Positions 10,801 through 22,800 of a DNA stretch of 64,000 bases are shown in pieces. Source of the stretch: Chrysogorgia sp. JL179-B06 (Eukaryota > Cnidaria > Anthozoa > Scleralcyonacea > Chrysogorgiidae); assembly GCA_035772405.1 (NCBI GenBank), contig JAYKKM010000180.1, forward strand, positions 518,501 to 582,500, read 5' to 3'. Position 1 is the first letter of the stretch. Every line of letters begins with the position of its first letter. Below the pieces are notes generated by a model. It was not told where the DNA came from and made no database searches. It was given only the letters and a program-made list of their open reading frames with translations. The translations under genes and the position numbers were made by a program.

Positions 10801-13800
10801 TGCATGTGACTGTGGAATAGGATATGAAGGCAAGCGTTGTGAGAATGACATTGACCTTTGCAACAAGCCCAAGGTTTGCAATAATTTCCAAGCATGTACT
10901 GATAAAGGAAGCCATGTTGACTGTGTTTGTAAGGCTGGATTTACAGGTAATTAAATCAGCTAGATACTGTAAATCTGTATAGAACATAAAATGTCAGTCA
11001 TTATAAGCTCAATTTAACTTCCAAACTATTTCTTGGACAAGATTCCCCAGCAACATCAAATTTAATTATGGTAGGTTCAGTACCATCATTGTACAACATT
11101 AATGCACTTGACATTGTGTAAATTAACTCAAACCAGGCATAACTGCCATATGGGCAGTATAAATATCATGTAACCTTCACTATCCATCTGAGTCTTATAT
11201 ATGGTAGCTCAATGGTTAGAGCTACCCGTAACCTTCTGATTGTTGGTGATCACCAGTTACAGGGTAAAGGTTACAGGTTAATTAATCCCCGCATGTCCAA
11301 GTATTTGAGCTTGACAGTCATAATTGTGTCTGTAGGTTTTTTAGCTAATCACAACTGAGATTACACAATCATATACATACATAATTTTTATTTGTATATG
11401 CTGACCCCACTCAACATTCTTATCATTATTGATTTCCAGGAGGGGCATATAATTATGTTAAACCTACCTATAAGCTATTACTACGAACAATAACAACTAA
11501 CAAAAAAACTAACAGTAAAAGTATCATCAGTGTATTTCCAACCTAGGCATCGTAGCAATTTTATTCTTAAATTGATGTAATGTTGTTGCCTTTTTTGCCT
11601 CAGGTGGAAGTCTATTCCAAAGCATTGCACCACTATATTTAAAACTACGTTTAAGAACATTTGTCTTTGGCTTTGGAAGTGCTAGATCAGTTTCGTAATT
11701 TATTAGATTATGATTTATATTAATATCTTTCAGTTTGACAAAACTGTCCCTCAGACATGGCGAAGATTGCCCACTAAGAATTTTATAAATTAAGCTACTG
11801 TAGCCTTTAACGAAATTGGAGGGTATCCCATGTTAGGATGTCCAGCACATCTGTCGAACGTATATCATATTTTTCTCCCATTATAACTCTTGCAGTGCAA
11901 CTTTGGAGTCTTTGTAATTTATCTTTCTGGAGTTTTCCACATGTAATCCATAGGGGCGAAATGGGACAAATGGTTTTATTCTCCTCAAGGCACCTATTCC
12001 AGAACACACTTTTTTACATAAGTCTTCTAGAAGAAGATCAGCTTTTCATCAATTTTGACTACCAGACATTTCTTGGAGCTAATTATCTATAACTATACAA
12101 TCTGCTAGCTACACTGTATGTTGCCAGCCTTGGTATTCAGATTATACACAGATCCAATTAAAGTGCATAATACGTCTGTGGGGATTTAACATATTTGTAA
12201 TCTACTGTATGGATTCTCCTGAGATAAATTGTAATATATCTTGTCAGCTCAAAATTTCATCTTCATAGACTTTTTTGCTGTTAAAATTGACGGAAATTAT
12301 GTCATAGCGGGCATCTGTCTATATGAAAACCTCTTTACAGATTCCCGCTATGACGTCATTTCCGTCAACTTACAGCAAAAAAGTCTATGAAGATGAAATT
12401 TTCAGCTGACAAGATATATTACAATTTTTCTCAGGAGAATCGATAGATTACATATATGTTAAATTCCCACAGACGTTATATGCACTTTAACATGAACTTT
12501 GTTCAGATTGTGTGAGTATTGTGTAATAATATGTGTTGCTTGCACTAGCTGACACTGCAATTGTATAATTTTTACAAATTACCTTAATTTGTTGTTAGGA
12601 TCAAACTGTGGTGTTAATGTTGATGATTGTGCCTCTCAGCCATGTCACTTTGGAGGAAAATGTCAAGACCAGGAGAATGGATTTCTCTGTATTTGTTTTC
12701 CTGGATATGAAGGGAAAATATGTGATCAAGGTGACCTAATTAAGTAATATAATTTGAAAACAAAATTTCCAACACACATTGGCTTGTGCATAAAATAACT
12801 ACCGGTACAAACTATCTTAAATACATTGTGGGTGTTTATATATATTTTAATTAAAGAACCACCAAACATCATGAATATTTCTTGTTTTTGGCATTTTACA
12901 GTCAATGAGACTTTCCATGACACATCAAGGTTACATTTACAACTTATTACTGAAGATTGCCACAAGCTGCAGGTAACATTGAATGTTTATATATTAACAA
13001 TTAATTAACTTTCAAACAACATGCACTCATGATATTAATAATAAGAATAATTATCATGGATTAATAAATAGTAATAAATCTATCTAAAATAAGCTATCTG
13101 TTAATTCATACTAGGATCCTACCATCATTCTGCAGTTTAAAAAGAAGGTTGCAGCCAGCATTGGTGCTTCATGCAAATGTCCATTTACTGAACATAACAT
13201 TATTAATCAGAGTATCAGTCTCACGTGCCATGACCAAATCAGTGGCTCCCTCTACTTACACATCACCAAAGCAGGAACCTATCAAACAGAACAGCTTATA
13301 TGTATCCATCAACTTGCTTTAAAGAAAAAGGAAAATATTGCGACTTTAGGTATGTATTACTGTAATATAAAAATAGTCTACTCTCTAATTAATTTTAGTC
13401 CAATAGCACAGTTCCACAGATTGTTCTCAAATCATTAACTAAACTTATCTGCTGAATATAAGTCTTATTTAAATTGTTAGGTTTTACTTTAATATAACTC
13501 AATACATAAGTAGGACGTTCGTAACAACTAACCAACTCAACAGGCTCTGAACTAACTCAACAAAACGGTCAGAAGCTGACGTATCTATATACGCCAGTGC
13601 TAGCGCCATTGTGTGTTGACGCTAACATTAATACAAACAACTATAACATTAAGATATAGCCTATTCTACACAATGTATAAATTCACTATCAAAACTATAG
13701 AGCAGATACAATATATCTTCCAGATAGTGAGTTATCCACTGTATAGTGACTTATCCAGGCAATGTACAGTATACTGTACAAGTACAGCAGTATAGTACAG

Positions 13801-16800
13801 ACTATAGCACAGTGCAACGCATATGAACAGTGCAGCAAGTATAGTTCAGCAAGTACAGTTATTTATATTGATGACATTAATGTTCTTCGTCGTAGCATAA
13901 TATTTATAATAATTAATAAATTATAATAATTAATAAATTATAATAATTAATAAATTATAATAATTAATAAATTATAATAATTAATAAATTATAATAATTA
14001 ATAAATTATAATAATTAATAAATTATAATAATTAATAAATTATAATAATGAATAAATTATAATAATTAATAAATTATAATATTAATAAATTATAATAATT
14101 AATAAATTATAATAATTATAATAATTAATTATTATTATTCATTATAATAATAATTATAATAATTAATATATATAATATATATTATATATAATATATATAA
14201 TATAATATATAATATAATATATATTAATATAATAATTAATTATAATGATTAATTATAATAATTAATTATAATAATTAATTATAATAATTATTATAATAAT
14301 TATAGCTAATTATATTGCTTACAATGCTAAAATAATAATTAATTATAATAATTAATGCGTTGGCCTTTTGCTTTAAAATGAATTGCTAAATACATTATGT
14401 AAAAATGTTATAATTATAATATTATAACCAACATGATGCTAATTATGTTTTATAATTGTAGACAACAAGACCTTTGAGGTTGGTGTTGTATACAATGATG
14501 AAAGATGTGTTCAAGTGAATAGAAAACTGGGAAACTCTGATAATAAAAATAGTGAAGGTGGTGATACCATAGCATTAACCGTTGGGCTTGTATTTGCTCT
14601 GGTTGGATTATTCACTGCAGCCTTCATTGTATTCTTGAAGTGGAGAAAAATAACAACACCAACAAAAAAACAAAAAAGGTAAATATATAATTATTATTAA
14701 GTATATATTGATGTTTAATGTGAAAATAATAGGTACATATTGGATCTACTGTCACAAAATTCCTTATAATTTTTTTTACTATAATTAACAACCCCTGAAG
14801 TAATAATCTATTTTTCTATTCCAAAGTTATTATATCAAATAGTTTTCCAAATACTGTACATGGGATGTAACTTGCGAGATTTGAGAAAAGCATGATATAA
14901 TCAAAACAGATGAATGTTTTTTTAGCTTTATGAAAGTCTCCTCCCAAGTGATATCACACCCAATATCACACCCGGCGTGATTAATCGATAAAATCGATAA
15001 TTGATGACAATCGATATCAATAGATAACAACTAATCGATTGATATTGGAAATCGATGAACAATCGATGCGGTACATTTTTTGTGACCTTTCGATTCGCTT
15101 AATTGGTTATCGATCAATTACTGTTTGCTATAATAAGCCGAAAAATGTTTACGTCCCGGTACGGATAATTGCGAGAGAATTGTTCCCACGGTAAGACTAC
15201 TAATAAATATGTCTGATACCACTTACTATAATCGACATGATTTCGTACTAATTCATTCCGGTATGAGTACAGTGGTGAACTCATTCAGAAATGATGAGCT
15301 CTATGTTGCACCCGGTATCATGTCTGGGTGTAAGTCGTTACGCAACGAACCACAATTTCTCACATGATTTCTCACATTAAAACTGTGAAATGTGAAACTT
15401 GATCACGAGACTACAAAACAATCAATGACTGCTTTCTGCGAAAGAACGGAACTCGAACGTGCTGACATCAATAGACGTGTTAAGTGGTTTTATGAACACG
15501 TGCATCAGCTCTAGAGCAATTTTAGAAATGTTAATTGTCATTGAAAATCGATAACAATCGATTGAACTACAGCTTTTTCTTTTTGTGACTATCGATTAAT
15601 CGCTTGGATTTCCGATGATCGATTTAATTAATCACGCCGGGTATTAACAGAAAAACACTTTTATATTTATTTTATAAAATAATAAGCATCTTTAAAAAAG
15701 GGAATCATAGTCTTTAAATTAGGAAAACACATGAGCAGCTCTGCCTCGTCCCCAGTCGCTCGCGTAGGAAGGCGCGCGAGGAACGACGGGAAGGGGAGAG
15801 AGCGAGAAGCGACTGGGAAATCCTGCATCCAAAATGGTGTTCTCTGTAATGGCCACTAATTTGAGTAATCTCTATATAGAGATCAGCGAATGGGATTTGC
15901 AGCTAGAGACAGGAATTGCACCAACGCAATATTGGTCTGACAATATAAGATACTTGTCGATGACGTTTAAATTAAAGATTTATAGGTAAAATACAATAGT
16001 TCGATGACAATTTTTAAATTATTCGCGTGAACATATACGCGCTACAATTGCCAAAATACCAGTACACTTTTGCTTTATATGAATATTAATATGCTTTGTA
16101 GAGGAAATATGTAGGATATAGTAAATTATTGCAGGTCAAACACTGACAAAATATAGTTTAAATTGCATAACTATGGAGGCGTAACGTTGTCATAAAAGCT
16201 GTAAACAAGGGTGGGTGATGACTGATCTATTATATTATATTATATTGCTATGTGCTATTACTACCGACGTACCTGAGTTTGAATGATTTCTACCTTTACA
16301 GTGTATATATCGATTATAAAATACAATATATGCCGTTATAACGGCACTCGAGAAGCTGGTAAAACACTCGGCGGTACATCGCCGTTTAATATATTAAACA
16401 CTCGTGCGCTGTTATTTAACACTCGAATACGATAATCACACGCGGTTTTCACCTACAAAGAGCTATTTATATAATATATAGACCAATATGGCATCGGCGT
16501 ATTTCCCATCTCTAGCTCCAAGTTTGTCAAGCGACTTCGCGTCTTCGCCATTTCCAAAGCCAATTTGCAATGTTTCGATCAAATTTGCATTGTTTCGACA
16601 CACGATTTCGCATCAACCCTTGTTTTTATCACCTTCCCATCAACCATTGCTGGCACTCTATTGCTAGCCTGCGCCGCTCCGCCTGCCCACTCCCGATTAA
16701 GAGCCTGCGGAGGAGGCAGTGAGCAGCTAATAATAGTAATACCGTGATCGACTCTTTTGATCTCACCGGAAATTTAATCGCTAATTTCCCTCTGAAAATT

Positions 16801-19800
16801 TCTAATTTTCCCCTCCAAATTAAGCATGTATGAGCGAACATGCATTTGTTGACAGTTCGCGATAAATTTTTATTAGTAATACCATGACGTGAGGGAAATT
16901 AGTACGGTGGCCCCTATCGGCAATGCACGATACAAAATTAGCTGTGCACAACACAAAATTAGCTGTGCACGATACAAAATTAGCTGTGCACAACACAAAA
17001 TTAGCTGTGCACAATACAAAATTAGCTGTGCACAACACAAAATTAGCTGTGCACAACACAAAATTAGCTGTGCACAATACAGAAGTATTAGTTGTGCACA
17101 ACACAAAATTAGCTGTGCAGCGCCGTGCACAATACAGAATTATAACCGCTGACATTTGGAGACCGCAGTCAGTTATCGCAAATTATGTGGTCATGTACTG
17201 TGCATTTTGTGGACACAATCTGACAGAAAGCACTGTCTATTGCACGAAGTGCGGGAAGGGAAAAGTCAACAGCGATAACAACGATGAGATTAAAAATCCG
17301 CCTTCAGCGCCAACAACAAGCTCCGGACGAGGCTCTGGATCAGCTGGTTTTGCGTCAGCGTCTGGCAAAAGATGTCTTTCCTTTGAGAGCTTTTACGCTA
17401 AGAAAAGCAATGATAGGTTGTCGCATTTTAAAATCAAGAAAACATCAGGTAAAAAGCGCTCTGACGAACCAAGAGATACTTTTATAAACGTTGGTATTAT
17501 GAAGAACGACAAAGGTGAAGCTAAGCCGATGAGGGGAAAGACATTACCACTAAAGGTAAACAAAGACATCGAATACGACGAATTTCTTGAAGCAGCTTTG
17601 GTTAAACGTGTAGCTTATGATCGGTCATTTGACAGAACGTTGTCGTGGTTGTTAGTTTATCCAGATGGAAAACTTGCAAGAACATTACCAGGATGCAACG
17701 AACATTTTACACTGAGGAAATATAAAGAAGATATTGGAAAGCCATACTCTAGACTAACTTTTTTCCTTTGTTCTTTGTTATCTACTGGTGAAGAAAGTGA
17801 CAAACCTGACTTAACTTGTGATGATTTTTTCTATGATGACTATGAACCAATACCTATTGATATGCTTGAAGAAATTCTTCCAGGTGAAGTATTGGATGAA
17901 TTTTCCTGTAGTAATATTGATGGGACCTCCTGTACCAATGTATCCTCGACCAATCATTCATCTTTGCAAGCAATTGAATCCTTGACCAGTACTCATTCTA
18001 TGTCAAATGTGATGCAGGTTGTTGACAATAATGGTGGTATTAGTTCTCCCACAGTAATTGATGATGCTAGTCTTAGAGACGTACTAAAATCCAAGTTGCA
18101 GACAATTTTATCGGTAAAGACTTCTGATCGCCTCAAATTAGTTGTACGAAGAAGACGAATTTGGTCAGACACAATGGAAAAGCTTGCTTTATTCTTCTGT
18201 CCAAATGGAAGTGCATTGCCAGACGAAGCTGATGTTACATTCCACCCTTTGAATTTTTTTCTCGATGTGAAATTTATTGGTGAAGAAGGTATTGATCAAG
18301 GTGGCCTTACAAGAGACTTTTTCTCATCTGTCTTTGAAGCTGGCCTTACACATGTGATGCAAGGCAACCCTGAAAAAGAATACTTTACCTTGCAACACAA
18401 TTGTCTGGCACTCGAGTCCAAGGAATATTTTTTTTATGGTGTGTTGGTTGGTCTAGCACTTTTACATGGTTGTCCTGGTCCTCGAAAATGGACTCCAACT
18501 CTTGCTAGATATATTTTGAAAATGGATATGGAAGAATCATCAACAGACGAAGTACCTGACCACGAGGTTCGAAAAAAGCTTTGTTGCTTATCCAAATGTG
18601 AGTCAGAAGAACAATTAAATGAACTTTTGTTGGACTTTCCAGAACGATTTGATGCTGGATATGCAAAAGGCCACGTTTCTTTGACAGAGAAGCATATATT
18701 TGTCACAAAGATCATCCGACACTTTGTCATTAGTGTTTGTCTAGAAGAGATTCAACAACTTGTTGAAGGTTTAAACAAAGTTGGAGTGCTTTCATTGTTG
18801 GAAAGATTCAAAGATGATGCTATCAAGGAGTTGATTCCATCAACTGACCTTTTAGCATCAGCTATTATGGATTTCTGGTGTGTGGAATATTCTCCTGAAG
18901 GTTCTAACAAGAGAGTAACAGAAGAAGATATTGTCTACAACTTTTCCTTTTTCCTTGATGAAGTTGCCCAGGGTAAAGTGAATGGTATACAAGTTCATGA
19001 CATTGAGTCAGGTCAACTTGTCAATTCAAGTATTTCTCTTCATGATGTTTTGCAGTTTTTGACAGGGGCAAGGTATTTCTGTCAATCTCTGTCAAATGCA
19101 AGTCTGGAATTTGATCATGAAGCAGCTAATGGACGGCGGGTAGATGTTAGTACATGCTCATTAACCCTAAAGTTTCCTTGTAATTCAAGGTATACAGGAT
19201 CTTCCAAAGATTTTGTCAAGAACTTTTCAGAAGACATTATTTGTTCACCAGGATTTGGAAAGGCATAAACTGTCTAAAGTACAGTATTTGTTGATATAAA
19301 GATTACATAAGATACCAACTATAGCCATAGGTGATTATAATACACACTGTACAATATATACATATTCTGTACTTGTTATTTTACATTGTTTTTGTTATCC
19401 TGCATTATACTTCATTATACTCAATTATAGTTGTAAACTGCAGGAAAAGATTTTGATAGTTTATATTATACAGTAAATGTTTTGAAAATAGACCACTTTC
19501 ATAATGGCTGTCATTTTAAACATTCTTTTATGTGCATATAAATTAGTATTTATAACCTTGTTGGGGAGCAAAGATTATTTTTAATTGCTGAAATCCAAAC
19601 AAGGCCTTAAAGGCTAATTTAGATGCACATAAAGTAATATATAAATTGTTCACCATTATGACAGAGGTCTATTTGGCCAGTTTTTGGCATCTTATTCCAT
19701 TTTCAATTAACATTTTGTAGCTTTTTACATACAGTACTGCTCAGAAGTAACCTAACGCTGCGTTCTCGTCCAGAACGCGTTCCGAACGCGTTCCAGAACG

Positions 19801-22800
19801 CGTTCCGAACGCGTACCGGAACGCGTTCCGAACGCGTACCGGAACGCGTTCCGGAGCCGTTCCGGAACGCGTTCATGAAAACGCGTTTTGTGGACGGATG
19901 GTTGGTACCTTTTTATATGAACGCTCTGTGTTTATTAAAAAGACACTCATCAAATCTTTATTTTATTCATCTGTGAATTAAAACGACCGCTGTAAAAATT
20001 CGTGACTGCCATGCTTCGCATGCATGCACATTGTAATGTGTGCAATGACATGTCGTTTCGCTACAAGTCGTTTCGCTACAAGCAGAAGTCGTTTTGCTAC
20101 AGTATGTAACACAAAGTCGTTTCGCTTCCAGCGTAACAACTGTATGTGTCGACTTACCAACAAACGATTTCGTTTTAATGGTTTATTGGTAAGTCGTTTC
20201 CTACATCTATACGTTTATGTTTCGTTTTGGTTTCATGTCAGTTGGAAATTATTCTGAATTTTGATCTTGAAATATGCTCTGATAAATATGTAATCAATCT
20301 CGTACCCAGAGCCTGCGTTCCTTTATGATTGTCGATGGCGAATTTATATTTCAAGATTATGAGCTCGAGATTTCTATCATGATGTGATAAATGACAATGG
20401 CGAAGGCAGAGTCATCTATCATCTCATAGAAATTGAGAGCGAATAGACTATTGGCAAGCGCGGGGTAAAGTTTATAATGGGCACGCGGCAACATCTTTAT
20501 GAATCATCACTTATTGTTTTCACTCAACTGCCATGATTTTTAGTAACGAAATACTGACGTTTCGAGCGGACGTTTTACTCTGATGAAGGGCTCCGCTCGA
20601 AACGTCAGTATTTCGTCACTAAAAATCTTGATACCCTTTACCACCTTTTCACTTTGCTATATATCCAAAACCCTGTCTACGCGCACTCTACTTTTTAACT
20701 TTATACTATCGTGATATCGTCGGCCGGGTATTTCATGTTCGAAGGTCGTTTTTGATTGACATGTTGATGTTTACATGCTTATGTTCGGACGAAGCAAAAC
20801 ATAATCCGTAGATATAAATTCATATTAGACTCGCGTATACGATAGTGTAGCGAAACGACTTAAGGTTGTAGCGAACTAAACTACTCGTATCACAAGCTGT
20901 GGCGGTCAGCAATGCGCAAGAGCTCGTGAACCAAGACGTTTTGTCCATAATTTGTTTCGCCTGGATAACCGGCGATCTATATTATAATATCTATATATAA
21001 CCGGCGAGTCATATTCGTCTATAAATTTGATATGTTCTTCTGTCACTTTTGGCCTTCGACCACTGCGAGGAGCATCGTTCAATTGACCACTCATTCGATA
21101 TCGCAAAAGAAAAAGACAGATTGCTGATCTTGAGATTTTAATTCCTTCCTCGATTAGAGTATCTTTTATTTTTGGAATCTTTACTCCAGCAGATCTCAAA
21201 GAAATTACTCTTTTTCTTGCATATAATGAAAGCTTTCTCATCGTAAAATATCTCTTATATTCAGTAAATATGGCGGAGCGACGATATGAAACAAGATGAC
21301 GCTACGAATCGGAAAGTGACGACAATTTCCGGATATGGCCGAACTGATCACGACATGTATAGCCTGAAAACCGGAACGCGTTCCGAACGCAATTTGGAAC
21401 GCGTTCGGAACGCGTTCTGGAACGCGTTCGGAACGCGTTCTGGAACGCATCCGGAACGCGTTCTGGAACGCGTTCGGAACGCGTTCGGAACGCGTTTTTG
21501 GTTAGGTTATTTCTGAGCAGTACTGTATACAGTGTTTACATGTAAAAGGCAGACTTAAAGTTTGAAGAGGTAGCTATTAAAATTTCTATGTGTACAGTAT
21601 CCAGTGGTGCCTTTGGTGATGGTAATATATTGGGGTTTTTTTTGGGGGGGTGAGTAATAGTGACATCCCTGGGTTGGCCTGCCCACTGGGAGAAGCAGTT
21701 AAAGCAAATACAGTAATATCATTTTTATTTCTATTATGAAATGCAACTGTAACTCTTGAAAGTAAAACTAGTCTTATTCTTATTCCCAAAGGGAATAACT
21801 GAGCAACAAAGCATTTGATTTGTTTATTCAAAGTGGATTTTTTTGCTTAATAAATTTAATGGCTGATAAGTTATTTTATGGAATAATTAATAATAAACAT
21901 TATTCTGGTTGAGCATTTTCCAACAGGATGTGGTACAATTCTATTGCCTCTCTCCATGTATGTGGCATGCCTAGGTTACATGATGCCATTACATATGCAA
22001 AATACTCTGTATAGATGTTGTCATCCTCTGGAGTTGTGCAATATCCCTGCATGTCTTGCATTTCCTGTTCAGAAACGTGAAATCCGCAATTATTTTCAGT
22101 CAAGAAATACAATTCATCTGGTCTACCAGCCACTGTATCATGCCTTGATGGTCGGATCACATGGGTATTCCAATGATCTTTCACATGGTCAAGGTCACTT
22201 TGAAGTAGATTGGAGAAACAAAACCATAGGCATTCCTTGTGCATCAGGGTTGTTTGAAACAATACCTCGTTCAGTCAAGTCCTTGAAAAAGTCAACCCAC
22301 CACTGGCCTCGGTTTCGACTAAAAAATGACCACCAGCTTTCAATTCGTTGGTTCGATGGTGATGTACCATATCGATGAGCACGCAAACCAGAGAATTGGT
22401 CGTTATAGTTGCGGCGAAAATAACACTGCATCGCTGACATTACGCCATTCTCAGTTCCACAGTCAGTTTGGACAATTGCAGGGCAGCAGCCTTGTTCTCG
22501 AATGCATTCTAAAAAAAACTTTCCAATAACATATGGGTCATTGTTTGTTCTGCTCACTATCAGCCACATAATCCTACGGCTAAAACCGTCAATACAACCG
22601 TGCACTGGGAATCCGAACGGTTTTATTTTGTCGTGCCCATCTACGTGCCAACACCAGTTTGGTCCAGGGTTTACGTATCGTCTACGTTTGAATCGATGAT
22701 TTCGTCGCATGTCTGAGCCAACTGGATCGATTTCACGAAGTAATCTTTGAACTGTACTTCGCCGTACATTTATCTGGTATTTTATACGAAGACAATGCCA

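Larger units (their letters stand above)
19730..21527 (-). mobile_element. Nested Tc1/mariner derivative with GAACGCGTTC subterminal repeats
   Basis: The element at 19732-21525 begins CAGTACTGCTCAGAAGTAAC and ends in its complement (one mismatch), flanked by TA on each side, the Tc1/mariner target. Both subterminal zones hold many copies of GAACGCGTTCC (about 19770-19875 and 21372-21500). Inside is a truncated transposase start on the minus strand and a long hairpin. It interrupts the space between the HECT and integrase genes, so it arrived later. Confidence 0.88.

Noticed and set aside
16923..17192. Upstream extension of the HECT frame through HNTKLAV repeats
   Set aside because: The 21-bp subterminal repeats are a multiple of three and free of stops; the ATG before the zinc ribbon is the better start.
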